64,000 nt of DNA from DASQDN01 sp963844855 (GTDB lineage Bacteria; Acidobacteriota; Terriglobia; Bryobacterales; Bryobacteraceae). Below the pieces are notes generated by a model. That model had not been told where the DNA came from. It searched no databases and was given only the letters and a program-made list of their open reading frames with translations. Each line of letters begins with the position of its first letter. The stretch's first letter is position 1. Shown here piece after piece: positions 17,404-26,517 of this stretch. The stretch spans positions 186,001 to 250,000 of the forward strand of contig CAWJQP010000071.1 of NCBI GenBank assembly GCA_963844855.1. Reading direction: 5' to 3'. The position numbers and the translations under genes are program-made.

Positions 17404-18738
17404 TTACTTGCCGATACAGAACGTGGAGAAAATACGATTGAGGATATCGTCGGCCGTGGTCGCTCCCGTGATCGCATCGATTGGTCGTAACGCGCTGTAG
17501 AGGTCGAGCAGGAGCATTTCATGCGGGATCTTGACGGCAATCGCATGAGCAGCGTTTGACAGCGATTCCAAGCTCTCCCGTAATAGGGCTTCGTGGCGTA
17601 CGCTCGTTATGAAGCCTGCTTCCTGATCGACCTCGGGAACAACAGCGTCTAGGATGCGGGAGCGCAATTCATCGACACCCTCACCGGTGAGAGCCGATAC
17701 CGGAATCGCGTCTTCAAAGGGCGCCTCTCCGGCAATGTCGACCTTGTTTGCGATCACGAGGCGACGGATGGGACGGTCTATCAACGCACGGTCTTCGTTT
17801 CGTATTGGCTCCGACGCATCCAGCACGACAAGCGTCAAATCTGCGTCAGCCAAGGCCTGATAGCTGCGCTCGATCCCGAGCTGTTCGACACGATCCTCGC
17901 CGACCCGAATACCAGCCGTGTCGATCAAGCGTACCGGGATGCCATTCAACGATGCGGTCTCTGCGATCGTGTCGCGAGTGGTGCCTGGAATTTCCGTGAC
18001 GATCGCACGGTCTTGCTCGAGAAGCCGGTTGAAGAGGCTGCTCTTACCCACATTCGGTCGCCCGACAATTGCGAGAGTGAAGCCCTGATGTATGAGTTTT
18101 CCGTAGGCGAAGCTCCGTGCTAGCCGCTCCAGTCCATCACGGATGGTACCTAATCTTCTGAGAATCTCCGCGTCGGGTGCGATGTCGATATCGTCTTCAG
18201 CGAAATCGATTCCAGCTTCGAGCAACGAGATCAGCTCCAGAAGCTGATTCTTGAACGGGGCGATTCGTCCCGAAACTGCTCCTTCAATCTGCTGCGACGC
18301 GATCCTCGCCTGGTAAACGGTGGTCGCATCAATAAGATCACGCACTGCTTCGGCTTGCGGAAGATCGATGCGACCATTCACGTATCCACGCAGTGTAAAC
18401 TCTCCCGGTTCCGCTGGGCGCGCGCCCGCGAGGACAGCGCGCTCTACGCAGTACCGAAGAACGACCGGCGCGCCATGGCACGCGATCTCGATCACATTCT
18501 CGGCTGTGTAGGACCGAGGGGCTTCAAAGTACGTTACGACTACGCGATCGACAATTTGGTCCTGTTCGTCTATCAGCGTTGCAAGCGATGCGGTCCAGGG
18601 TTTCCATTCGTGGGACTTAGGGAAGCGAAGGATTTGTTCGGCAATGCTGCGGGATCCGACTCCTGATAAACGGACGACTCCGATTCCAGCCCGTCCATGA
18701 GGCGTAGAGATAGCGACGATCGTGTCTTCGAGATGCAA
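17404..18738 (-). CDS. mnmE: tRNA modification GTPase MnmE
   Basis: A 444-residue protein with the N-terminal tetrahydrofolate-binding domain (MHLEDTIVAISTPHGRAGIG), a Ras-like G domain (GRPNVGKSSLFN, DTAGIR, NKVD) inserted in a helical domain, and the invariant C-terminal CIGK. With MnmG it installs the carboxymethylaminomethyl (or aminomethyl) group at wobble U34 of tRNAs; mnmG is not in the window. It is the last gene of the leftward rpmH cluster, 8 bases after khpB. Confidence 0.96.
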   Translation of the reverse strand: MHLEDTIVAISTPHGRAGIGVVRLSGVGSRSIAEQILRFPKSHEWKPWTASLATLIDEQDQIVDRVVVTYFEAPRSYTAENVIEIACHGAPVVLRYCVERAVLAGARPAEPGEFTLRGYVNGRIDLPQAEAVRDLIDATTVYQARIASQQIEGAVSGRIAPFKNQLLELISLLEAGIDFAEDDIDIAPDAEILRRLGTIRDGLERLARSFAYGKLIHQGFTLAIVGRPNVGKSSLFNRLLEQDRAIVTEIPGTTRDTIAETASLNGIPVRLIDTAGIRVGEDRVEQLGIERSYQALADADLTLVVLDASEPIRNEDRALIDRPIRRLVIANKVDIAGEAPFEDAIPVSALTGEGVDELRSRILDAVVPEVDQEAGFITSVRHEALLRESLESLSNAAHAIAVKIPHEMLLLDLYSALRPIDAITGATTADDILNRIFSTFCIGK

Positions 18739-18746
18739 CCTACAAA

Positions 18747-19301
18747 TTAACGACGGCGGCCGCCGCGACGAAATGGCGCTGGCGGCTGGCTGGAAGGCGA
18801 GGGCATGTCAGCTGGATAGACCACGACCTGACGATGCGGTCCCATGCCTGCGCTCTCACTACGGACGGCCGAATCGTTTCGAAGCGCAAGATGAATAATC
18901 CGTCGTTCGCGGCTATTCATCGGGCTGAAATGAAACGGAAGATGGCTCTTTTTGACCTTTTCTGCCGCCGTGAGCGCACTGAGCCGGAGTTCTTCGATTC
19001 GTAAGGCGCGATAGTCGTTCGCGTCGAACTGCAGCATGGAGTGTTCGTCCTGCGTCATCCGCAGCATCTCCATGGTGAGCTGTTCCAGGGCCAGCAACAT
19101 CTCGGCTTTGTTCGCCAGAAGCAAATCTACATCCGGACCGGTGAACCGAACAATGACATCGGGATTTTCAAAGTCTGGATGAAGGGGCTCGGCTGCCTGG
19201 ATCGCCCACTGAAACTGGAAGCCGGCATTCTTCGCGATGTTGCGAAGAAACGCGTCGATTCTGGGACCCGTCGTGCCGACGGTATATTTTTTAGCTTCCA
19301 T
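18747..19301 (-). CDS. Jag/KhpB-like KH-R3H RNA-binding protein
   Basis: A 184-residue protein in the position of jag/khpB, between yidC and mnmE. A divergent KH region occupies about residues 45-95, and an R3H domain follows (NDYRALRIEELRLSALTAAEKV, then SPMNSRERRIIHLAL). The N-terminal Jag_N domain found in Firmicutes is absent, so it is a short form. The family binds RNA, often with KhpA, and influences cell-division and envelope transcripts. The C-terminal tail is Pro- and Arg-rich. Confidence 0.85.
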   Translation of the reverse strand: MEAKKYTVGTTGPRIDAFLRNIAKNAGFQFQWAIQAAEPLHPDFENPDVIVRFTGPDVDLLLANKAEMLLALEQLTMEMLRMTQDEHSMLQFDANDYRALRIEELRLSALTAAEKVKKSHLPFHFSPMNSRERRIIHLALRNDSAVRSESAGMGPHRQVVVYPADMPSPSSQPPAPFRRGGRRR

Positions 19302-19323
19302 TGCGAGCTTACTTTTTGCGCTT

Positions 19324-21060
19324 TTACTTCTTCCGCTTAATCACCGGTGAAGCTTTGGGTTCAACCGGCTGCGGTAGCGGCATGCTTTTGTTGATAAACC
19401 ATTGCTGTAGCATGCCAACTACGTTTCCGGTTAACCAATATAATACCAGTCCACTCGAAACGCCGTAGAACATGAATCCCATCACCAAGGGCATGAAAAG
19501 CATCATCTTCTGCTGGGCGGGGTCCGCCCCAGGTGTCGGAGGCGTCATCTTCTGCAGGAGGAACTGCGTCGCGATCATCGCGAGCGGGAGGATGCGAATC
19601 GCAAGAGTTTCTGGTTGGGACAAATCGGATACCCACAGCCAGTTCGCGCCCCGCATTTCGATGCTGACGCTAAGGACTTTGTAAAAGGCGAAGAAGAACG
19701 GGATTTGCAGCAGCAGGGGCATGCAGCCCGCGCCAAGCGGGTTCACACCGTGCCTCTTGTACAGATCCATGACTTCCTGGTTCTGTTCTGCTTTGCGAGG
19801 GTCCCGCATTCCAACGTTCTTATACTTTTCGTTGATAGCCTGGATCTGGGGCTGAAGCGAGGACATCTTCCGCATCGACTTCATTCCAGAGAGTTTCAGG
19901 GGCAACAACAGGAAGTTGATGAGGATTGTGAGGATCACAATCGACCAACCGTAGTTATGCACATAGTTGCTATTCAACCAGTGCATCGCCAGGAACAACG
20001 GCTTTGCAATGAAAGAGAACCAGCCGAAATCGACTACCTGTTCAAGCTTTGGATCGACACGACGGAGGAGATCGACGTCCTTTGGCCCCGTAAACAAGGC
20101 AAACTGGTTACTGCCGGCGCCACCGACAGCGACGCCGACGCGCGCTTCTTCTGATCCCCCGGCCTTTAATGCAACGCTGTCGCTCAACGTTCGTACCTGC
20201 AATGCGCGGCCGTTCTTCGGAAGAGCCACGGCCGCGAAGTATGCATCTTCGATGCCGGCAAATGAAAAGCTTCCGGAGTCGGTCACCGGACCATTTTTGG
20301 CGGCGCTGACGTCCTTCTCCTCAAGCTTGTTGGTTGACGGATTGAAGAATAGCGTCTTCTCGCCGGCGGCACTGCCAAGTGCGTTGATATCGCCAAATCC
20401 GCCGCGCCAAGCCAGCAGATGCGGCACAGGCGAATTGTTCTCGAGGACTTCCGAACTGACCTGCGAAAGATAGCTGTTCCTCAGAAATCGAAAGGACTTA
20501 CGTCCCGCCGTCCGTCCGTTCGAGTACTCGAAATCGATCCCAAGACCGTCGCTGGTGGGACGTGCAACATACAGAGCCTGATTCAGATCAGTGGATTGTG
20601 TCTGGTTGTCGAAAATTAGCGAAAAAGGATAGTGGGTCTTCGTAGCCGCTGCAGTGTTCACCAACTCAAGCAAATTACCGGCGCCATCGCGGTATTGCTT
20701 GAGTTGCCAACTCCGTACAACGGCGCCGTGATTACTGAAGACAATCTTGTAAACATCGGTGTCGATCGTGTACTGCTCCGACTTAGCTGCGGCAATCTGC
20801 CCAGCCGGAGGTTGAGCAGGAGCTGTCGTGTCGGCCGGTTTCGTGGCCGGCGCTGGCGGAGGCTCGGACGCCTGCTTTTGGCTTGCGTCCTTTACAGGCT
20901 TGATGGAGCTCTGTTGCGAGGCCTGCGGATAAAAGTACTGCGTCAAAAACAGAACAAGACCCATCAGGGCGAAGGCGATCAGTAGACGTTTCTCTACGCT
21001 CAGCTCTTCGGTCCCGCCGGGTTTTTTGGGCGTGATTTTCTGGTTATCGGATTCAGGCAT
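19324..21060 (-). CDS. yidC: Membrane protein insertase YidC
   Basis: A 578-residue insertase of the Gram-negative long type. It has an N-terminal membrane helix (LLIAFALMGLVLFLTQYFYP), a Pro/Ala-rich linker, a large periplasmic domain (about residues 95-350), and a five-helix core with NYGWSIVILTILINFLLLPL, MPLLLQIPFFFAFYKVL and a last helix near FYGVSSGLVLYWLTGN. It ends in a basic tail. It inserts and folds inner-membrane proteins with or without SecYEG. The start codon overlaps the yidD stop by one base. Confidence 0.96.
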   Translation of the reverse strand: MPESDNQKITPKKPGGTEELSVEKRLLIAFALMGLVLFLTQYFYPQASQQSSIKPVKDASQKQASEPPPAPATKPADTTAPAQPPAGQIAAAKSEQYTIDTDVYKIVFSNHGAVVRSWQLKQYRDGAGNLLELVNTAAATKTHYPFSLIFDNQTQSTDLNQALYVARPTSDGLGIDFEYSNGRTAGRKSFRFLRNSYLSQVSSEVLENNSPVPHLLAWRGGFGDINALGSAAGEKTLFFNPSTNKLEEKDVSAAKNGPVTDSGSFSFAGIEDAYFAAVALPKNGRALQVRTLSDSVALKAGGSEEARVGVAVGGAGSNQFALFTGPKDVDLLRRVDPKLEQVVDFGWFSFIAKPLFLAMHWLNSNYVHNYGWSIVILTILINFLLLPLKLSGMKSMRKMSSLQPQIQAINEKYKNVGMRDPRKAEQNQEVMDLYKRHGVNPLGAGCMPLLLQIPFFFAFYKVLSVSIEMRGANWLWVSDLSQPETLAIRILPLAMIATQFLLQKMTPPTPGADPAQQKMMLFMPLVMGFMFYGVSSGLVLYWLTGNVVGMLQQWFINKSMPLPQPVEPKASPVIKRKK

Positions 21061-21269
21061 CAGCGGACGGGGTCAAAACCACCGGCGTGGAACGGATGGC
21101 ACTTCATTAGGCGCAGCAGGCCGAGGCTTGTGCCCCGAACTACGCCGTAGCGATCAACGCCTTGCATCATGTATTCCGAACAGGTCGGGGTGAAGCGGCA
21201 GGCAGTCGGAAGTAAGGGCGATAGCCACTGCTTATACAAACGCAGCAAACCGATTACGAGTTCGCGCAT
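21060..21269 (-). CDS. yidD: Membrane protein insertion efficiency factor YidD
   Basis: A 69-residue protein with the family core CRFTPTCSEYMMQGVDRYG and CHPFHAGGFDPV. It is an amphipathic, membrane-associated helper of YidC-dependent insertion. It overlaps rnpA by 16 bases and touches yidC, the usual order in this cluster. Confidence 0.95.
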   Translation of the reverse strand: MRELVIGLLRLYKQWLSPLLPTACRFTPTCSEYMMQGVDRYGVVRGTSLGLLRLMKCHPFHAGGFDPVR

Positions 21270-21607
21270 TGTGCAAAAAGCCTCATAACTTCCCTCCGAA
21301 TCGCAGAAAAATCGGCATCAAGGAGTCCTTTCCGACCATTCATGACGACCATCCAGGAAGGTGGTAATGCGCTGAGGTTCAGACGCACGGCCTCACGCAT
21401 TCGTCGCTTCATGCGATTGCGAACGACGGCTTTCCCAAGAGCCTTTGTGACCGTGAAACCGACCTTTGGGTGAGGTGTCGGCTCGGCCGACTTGAGACAG
21501 AAGGCCGCGAAATAGGGGCTGGAGAAGCGGGAACCTTCGTCATACACTTTGCGGAAGTCGCTTCGGCGTAAAATGCGGACGGCCTTAGGGAAAGACAGCT
21601 CAGGCAC
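21254..21607 (-). CDS. rnpA: Ribonuclease P protein component
   Basis: A 117-residue basic protein with the RNR signature VVRNRMKRRMREAVR near residues 58-72, which contacts RNase P RNA. It supports 5' maturation of pre-tRNAs. It sits between rpmH and yidD with short spacing; the RNase P RNA gene is not in this window. Confidence 0.95.
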   Translation of the reverse strand: MPELSFPKAVRILRRSDFRKVYDEGSRFSSPYFAAFCLKSAEPTPHPKVGFTVTKALGKAVVRNRMKRRMREAVRLNLSALPPSWMVVMNGRKGLLDADFSAIRREVMRLFAQCANS

Positions 21608-21634
21608 GGTCCGACTCCGCCCGCGACAGAGCTT

Positions 21635-21811
21635 TTACGCGACCGCTTTGGCGTAGCGGACGTTGCGTTCGTCGCTAACGGTCAACTTGTGACGGCCCTT
21701 CGCTCGGCGGCGAGCCAGCACGGAGCGTCCGTCCTTTGTCTTCATGCGCTCACGGAAGCCATGAGTCTTGGCGCGCTTCCGGTTATTTGGCTGAAACGTA
21801 CGTTTTGGCAT
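21635..21811 (-). CDS. rpmH: Ribosomal protein L34
   Basis: A 58-residue ribosomal protein. It begins MPKRTFQPNNRKRAKTHGFR and contains GRSVLARRRAKGRHKLTV, the complete L34 family sequence. It is the first gene of the leftward rpmH-rnpA-yidD-yidC-khpB-mnmE group. A near-consensus promoter lies 73 bases upstream of the start. In many bacteria dnaA and oriC lie just upstream of rpmH; here purN and a small membrane protein are found instead. Confidence 0.97.
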   Translation of the reverse strand: MPKRTFQPNNRKRAKTHGFRERMKTKDGRSVLARRRAKGRHKLTVSDERNVRYAKAVA

Positions 21812-21883
21812 TGTTCTTGGTTCCTGAGCGCCTGGAAGCAGACCTCCAAAAAATGGCGCTACGTGCGGGAGTACAAAAATCTA

Positions 21884-21912
21884 ATTATAAAGGGTTGCTT
21901 CCTGAAGTGCAA
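21884..21912 (-). promoter_or_regulatory. Sigma-70 promoter of the rpmH cluster
   Basis: On the minus strand, TTGCAC (21907-21912) is separated by 17 bases from a perfect TATAAT (21884-21889). Transcription would begin near 21877, giving a 5' leader of about 65 bases before rpmH. This is the best match to the housekeeping consensus seen in the window, as expected for a ribosomal-protein operon. Confidence 0.8.
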
Positions 21913-22004
21913 ACGACGACGCGAGATAGGACTCGCGTGCGGCCTGTACTGAAGTCCTTCCTGTATTCCCCAGTACTACTATCTTATGCTAGCATTCGCT
22001 CACA

Positions 22005-22166
22005 ATGAATCGGCCATTCTGGAGTGATCCGCCGCTACCTCGAGATGCCAAGCCTTCATGGATCATGCGTTTACCGCCGACTCCCTGGTACGAAACGCAA
22101 CTCGGACGTATAGGTTTAGGAGCTTTCCTGCTTGCGTTTGCGTGGTTTATGGCGGTAATTATCTAA
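22005..22166 (+). CDS. Predicted 53-residue single-pass membrane protein
   Basis: A short open frame from ATG 22005 to TAA 22164-22166. The first 30 residues are Pro/Trp/Arg-rich (MNRPFWSDPPLPRDAKPSW), and residues about 36-53 form one hydrophobic helix (GLGAFLLAFAWFMAVII) that reaches the C-terminus. It is divergent from rpmH, and its stop overlaps the purN stop tail to tail by 4 bases. No convincing ribosome-binding site is visible and I recognise no family. Coding status rests on the strongly membrane-protein-like composition. Confidence 0.5.
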   Translation: MNRPFWSDPPLPRDAKPSWIMRLPPTPWYETQLGRIGLGAFLLAFAWFMAVII

Positions 22167-22768
22167 CGATGGTTTGAAACGACTCGACGACCCTCGATGT
22201 GATACGAGCCCGATGTGACGACTTCAATAGCCTCGGAATAGATCCGGTGTTCCTGCTCGAGAATTCGCGCGGATAGCGAGTCGTCCGTGTCATCGTCCAA
22301 CACCGGCACTGCAGCCTGGAGAATGATCGGACCCGAGTCGAGTTGCTCATCGACGAAGTGGACGGTGCAGCCTGTGATTTTGACGCCGTGCGCGAGCGCC
22401 TGATGCTGCGCATCCAGGCCCGGGAAAGCAGGCAGCAACGAAGGGTGAATGTTCAGAATCTGATGAGGGAACGCTTGAATAAATTCTGCGCTCAACAACC
22501 GGAGATATCCAGCAAGGCAAACGAAGTCGACCTTATTTCGTTTCAACTCCGCGGTGAGTTGCTGATCGTAAACGGTGCGATCAAGTCCCTTTGACGGCAA
22601 GGATATGGCGTTGAGTCCTCGCTCACGAGCGATCTGTAGGCCAGGAGCCGACCCGCGGTTAGAAATCACCACCGCGATTTCGGCGGGAAGCCGGCCGGCA
22701 TCGATTGAGTCCGCAATCGCTTGAAAGTTCGATCCGCGGCCGGAAATCAGTATGCCAAGTCGCTTCAA
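22163..22768 (-). CDS. purN: Phosphoribosylglycinamide formyltransferase
   Basis: A 201-residue formyltransferase with the N-terminal LISGRGSNFQAIAD, the catalytic block CLAGYLRLLSAEF, NIHPSLLPAFPG, and HGVKITGCTVHFVDEQLDSGPIILQ. It uses 10-formyl-tetrahydrofolate to formylate GAR, step three of purine synthesis. The start overlaps the purM stop by 4 bases, so the two adjacent pathway genes are coupled. Confidence 0.96.
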   Translation of the reverse strand: MKRLGILISGRGSNFQAIADSIDAGRLPAEIAVVISNRGSAPGLQIARERGLNAISLPSKGLDRTVYDQQLTAELKRNKVDFVCLAGYLRLLSAEFIQAFPHQILNIHPSLLPAFPGLDAQHQALAHGVKITGCTVHFVDEQLDSGPIILQAAVPVLDDDTDDSLSARILEQEHRIYSEAIEVVTSGSYHIEGRRVVSNHR

Positions 22769-23811
22769 CGGTAGACCACCCGGACGACACTGTCGTTCTG
22801 GGCTTCAATCACGCGACCGATGGGATAATACTTCTCTCCGAGCTTTGCTAGTAGCCGCTCCGCTTCTTTTAGATTCTTTTTGCCTATCGCGAAAATCATT
22901 CCGACTCCGAGATTGAAGCTCCGGCGGTAATCGTCATCCGGAATGTTGCCGATTTTGCGAAGGAACTCAAAAATCGGGAGCACCGGCCACGATCCCCACT
23001 CGATTTCAGCGGCCAATCCCGCTGGCAACATTCGAGGAGTATTCTCCGTAATTCCACCGCCCGTGATGTGAGCAGCGGCCTTCAGGAGGCCTGCCTTCAT
23101 CAGTGCCTGTATCGGTTTGAGATAGCTTCGGTGGACTTGGAGTAGATTCTCCGCCACGGTGCTTCCGATTTCCTTCAAAAATGTGTCGGGTTTGTGCGCA
23201 GCGACTTCGAACAGCAACTTTCGCGCGAGCGAGTAGCCGTTCGTATGAAGGCCAGTCGAGGGCAACCCAAGCAAGATATCGCCAGGTTTGACTTTCGCGC
23301 CGGTGAGTAGGTCGGTTTTCTCTACAGCGCCTACGATGAAACCCGCCAAATCGTACTCGCCTGCGGCGTAAAGACCGGGCATTTCCGCTGTCTCGCCGCC
23401 GATCAGAGCGCATTTATTCGCCTTGCAGCCGCGAGCAATCCCTTCGACGACCTGCTCGGCGACCAGAGCGTCCAACTTGCCGATGGCGAAGTAGTCGAGG
23501 AAAAAGAGCGGCCTCGCGCCTTGGACCGCGATGTCATTTACGCAGTGGTTCACCAGATCCTCGCCGATAGTGTTGTGCCTACCAGTCATGAAGGCCAGCT
23601 TCAATTTGGTGCCGACGCCATCCGCCGAACTCACGAGCACCGGTTTCTTGAACCCTGATAGCTCAAATCCGGCCCCAAAACTCCCGATCCCGGTGAGGAC
23701 GTTGCGGGTCATGGTGTCTTGGGCGAGTTTTTTGATTTTGGCGACCGCGCGGTCCGCTTCGTCGATGTCGACACCGGCGTCCTTATAGAGAACGGGTTTC
23801 CTTGGGGGCAT
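22765..23811 (-). CDS. purM: Phosphoribosylformylglycinamidine cyclo-ligase (AIR synthetase)
   Basis: A 348-residue AIR synthetase with KDAGVDIDEADRAV at the N-terminus, SADGVGTKLKLA for ATP binding, LIGGETAEMPGLY, and HITGGGITENTPRMLP. It closes the imidazole ring in purine synthesis. Length is normal. It is coupled to purN downstream and divergent from dxr, whose coding region begins 79 bases away. Confidence 0.96.
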   Translation of the reverse strand: MPPRKPVLYKDAGVDIDEADRAVAKIKKLAQDTMTRNVLTGIGSFGAGFELSGFKKPVLVSSADGVGTKLKLAFMTGRHNTIGEDLVNHCVNDIAVQGARPLFFLDYFAIGKLDALVAEQVVEGIARGCKANKCALIGGETAEMPGLYAAGEYDLAGFIVGAVEKTDLLTGAKVKPGDILLGLPSTGLHTNGYSLARKLLFEVAAHKPDTFLKEIGSTVAENLLQVHRSYLKPIQALMKAGLLKAAAHITGGGITENTPRMLPAGLAAEIEWGSWPVLPIFEFLRKIGNIPDDDYRRSFNLGVGMIFAIGKKNLKEAERLLAKLGEKYYPIGRVIEAQNDSVVRVVYR

Positions 23812-23890
23812 GCTTACTTCAGACTACCAAGGGCTAAGTTCAACAAGCGACGCGAAATTTAGGTGTAGGGCGGATGGTATTATCAGCTTG

Positions 23891-25078
23891 TTGAAAGCAA
23901 TTACTGTACTGGGCTCTACCGGGTCCATTGGAACGTCCACGCTTGACGTGATCCGGCGGTGGCCTGAGCGTTTTCGTGTTTATGCCTTGGCCGCCGGCCA
24001 AAACGTGGATGCGCTCGTGCAGCAGATCCTTGAATTTAGACCCTCGGTAGCAGTTCTTGCAACTCCGGACGCTCTTCGGAGTCTAACCGAACGGCTTCGA
24101 TCGGAGGGCCTTCCTCAATCGGCCTGGCCCCAGTTGTCATGCGGACCTGAATCTCTGGTCGAGATCGCGATTGCGGATGAAGTGGACTTTGTCTTATCGG
24201 CAATTGTGGGCGTGTCGGGTCTTGAGGCGACGTATGAAGCGGTTCGACGGAGAAAGACCGTCGGTCTTGCAAACAAAGAGGTTCTGGTGGCGAGCGGGAA
24301 ACTTGTGATGGACGCCGCGCGGGAACACGGAACCACATTGATTCCGGTGGATAGCGAACATAACGGCGCTCATCAATGTCTTCGCGCCGGATTGCGCGAG
24401 GAGGCAGTCAAGCTGATACTGACGGCTTCCGGTGGACCATTTCGGAATACCCCGACCGCTCAGTTCGCTTCTTTGACTCCAAGAGCGGCTTTGAATCATC
24501 CAACATGGAAGATGGGGCCGCGTATCACGATCGACTCGGCCACGTTGATGAATAAAGGTTTCGAAGTAATTGAAGCTTGTTGGTTGTTTGATTTCGACAC
24601 GGCAGATGTTGAAGTTGCCGTGCACCCGCAATCTACCGTACATGCAATGGTCGAATATCGCGATGGCAGCGTGGTTGCTCAGATAAGCACGACAGACATG
24701 CGGATGCCGATTCAGTATGCGCTCACTTATCCGGAACGTGCCGAGGCCCCTGTTCCCCGGCTCAACTGGCGTGAAAGTCGGACGTGGGAATTCTTCCCGC
24801 CCGATTTTGAAAAGTTTCCGCTTCTTCGCTTAGCTTATGAAGCCCAAAACGCGCGCGATTCGTCTACATGTATTCTGAATGCCGCCGATGAAATAGCTGT
24901 GGAAGCATTCTTGAACGATCAGATTTCCTTCCCGGGCATTGCGGATGTAGTTTCTGAGACCTTATCGCGAATGCCAAGTCGCACAGCGCACAGTGTCGAG
25001 GAAGTGCTCGAAATTGATATTGAATCCCGTGCTGTGGCGCGCCAGTGCGTGCGGCAGCGGGCTGCCGTACAGGCCTGA
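23891..25078 (+). CDS. dxr: 1-deoxy-D-xylulose 5-phosphate reductoisomerase
   Basis: The frame is open from an ATG at 23810, but family similarity begins at ITVLGSTGSIGTSTLDVI. A TTG at 23891 (giving MKAITVLG) is therefore the likely start: 395 residues, the normal length. It shows the NADPH-binding GSTGSIG, ANKEVLVASG, the metal site PVDSEHNG, and NHPTWKMGPRITIDSATLMNKG. It makes MEP in the non-mevalonate isoprenoid pathway. RseP follows after 5 bases, the common dxr-rseP pairing. Confidence 0.94.
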   Translation: MKAITVLGSTGSIGTSTLDVIRRWPERFRVYALAAGQNVDALVQQILEFRPSVAVLATPDALRSLTERLRSEGLPQSAWPQLSCGPESLVEIAIADEVDFVLSAIVGVSGLEATYEAVRRRKTVGLANKEVLVASGKLVMDAAREHGTTLIPVDSEHNGAHQCLRAGLREEAVKLILTASGGPFRNTPTAQFASLTPRAALNHPTWKMGPRITIDSATLMNKGFEVIEACWLFDFDTADVEVAVHPQSTVHAMVEYRDGSVVAQISTTDMRMPIQYALTYPERAEAPVPRLNWRESRTWEFFPPDFEKFPLLRLAYEAQNARDSSTCILNAADEIAVEAFLNDQISFPGIADVVSETLSRMPSRTAHSVEEVLEIDIESRAVARQCVRQRAAVQA

Positions 25079-25083
25079 CTCAA

Positions 25084-26418
25084 ATGAACTTATTAGGCGT
25101 CTTACAAATTCTTCAAAATATCTGGTGGCTGCTGATTCTGATCGGTGTGATGATTCTCATCCACGAACTGGGTCACTATTGGGCGGCTCGATATTTTGAT
25201 GTGAAAGTCGAAGCCTTTAGCTTTGGTTTCGGCCCGCGACTTTTCGGTTTTCGAAGAGGCGAGACAGATTTCCGATTCTCGGCGATACTCTTCGGCGGCT
25301 ACGTCAAGATGGCGGGCGAGCAACCCGGCGACGAAGCAGCCGCTGATCCCCGATCATTTCAGGCCAAGCCCCGATGGCAGCGCCTAATCATCGCGTTTGC
25401 CGGTCCAGGCATGAACATGATCCTTGCGGTCGGATTGTTGACGGGTCTCTTCATGTTCCGGTATCCAAAATTGGCGAATTCCGATGACCCAGCGACGATC
25501 GGTTACGTCACTCCCGGAACTCCAGCCGCGGATGCCGGTTTGAGGGAAGGCGACACGATTGTCCAGATCGACGGTATCCGTGATCCGAAATGGCAGGACA
25601 TCCTGCTTAGCGAAGTCACAAATGCCGGAAAGCAACTCTACGTCGGCTACGTTCGTAACGGCGAACGGCTTCAGACAACAGTAACGCCGAAGCTGGAGGA
25701 AAAGAGCGGCCTCGGCACATCAGGCTGGGAAGAACAGACGCAAGTTCTGGTCGGCGGCGTGCGTCCGGGTATGGGCGCCGAGAAAGCCGGCTTGCGTCAC
25801 GGTGACGTTCTCCTGAGCGTCAATGGCCAGACCATCCGTTCCATGTCGAAGCTGCATGAATTGATACGGGCGAGCAACGGTAATCCTGTGCAAGTGGTTT
25901 ACGAAAGGGAAGGCAGGCAGCAGAGCGCAGCCGTCACGCCGGCTTTTTCGAAGTTGGACGGGTCGGGCCGATGGCTGATCGGAGTTGACTTGGAGCGGCC
26001 CGTCGTCATCACCCAACTCGGGCTTGGCGCAGCTCTACGAGAATCCATCGACCAGAACATCAAGAGCGCCTCGTTGATTTATCAGTTTCTACAGGGACTG
26101 ATCGAACGTCGCATGTCGGCGAAATCGATCGAGGGTCCGATCGGGATTGCGCGTCTTTCTGGGGATGCCGCTCGCGAAGGTCCAATGGCTTTCGTTGGTC
26201 TGATGGCTATGGTTAGCTTGAACCTGGCCGTCTTCAATCTGCTGCCGATTCCGATTCTGGATGGCGGACTGATCCTTCTACTACTGATCGAAATGATCAT
26301 GCGTCGCGACATGAGTATGCAGGTGAAGGAAGCCGTTCTAAAGGTGGGCATGGTCTTCCTCATGGCAGTGGTTGTCTTCGTACTTTATAACGACATTTCG
26401 AAACTGCTGCCGGGCTAG
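25084..26418 (+). CDS. rseP: RIP metalloprotease RseP (site-2 protease)
   Basis: ATG 25084 gives MNLLGVLQILQN, 444 residues; upstream in-frame sequence belongs to the dxr end region. The first membrane helix carries HELGH, the zinc motif, and a late helix has NLLPIPILDGG with the third ligand. Two PDZ regions lie between (about residues 130-210 and 225-305). It cleaves membrane-embedded anti-sigma factors or signal peptide remnants. The gene is coupled with dxr. Confidence 0.94.
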   Translation: MNLLGVLQILQNIWWLLILIGVMILIHELGHYWAARYFDVKVEAFSFGFGPRLFGFRRGETDFRFSAILFGGYVKMAGEQPGDEAAADPRSFQAKPRWQRLIIAFAGPGMNMILAVGLLTGLFMFRYPKLANSDDPATIGYVTPGTPAADAGLREGDTIVQIDGIRDPKWQDILLSEVTNAGKQLYVGYVRNGERLQTTVTPKLEEKSGLGTSGWEEQTQVLVGGVRPGMGAEKAGLRHGDVLLSVNGQTIRSMSKLHELIRASNGNPVQVVYEREGRQQSAAVTPAFSKLDGSGRWLIGVDLERPVVITQLGLGAALRESIDQNIKSASLIYQFLQGLIERRMSAKSIEGPIGIARLSGDAAREGPMAFVGLMAMVSLNLAVFNLLPIPILDGGLILLLLIEMIMRRDMSMQVKEAVLKVGMVFLMAVVVFVLYNDISKLLPG

Positions 26419-26517
26419 ACTTACCGGGGCAGTCACGCCATTGCAGGGCGCCAAAATACCCCCTGCTAACCGCTTTTGCCCGCTATAATGTCCCCAGGAG
26501 CTAAAGCCGCCGACTAG

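Noticed and set aside
23810..23890. Longer Dxr start at ATG 23810
   Set aside because: The 27 extra residues have no resemblance to Dxr and overlap the purM start region.
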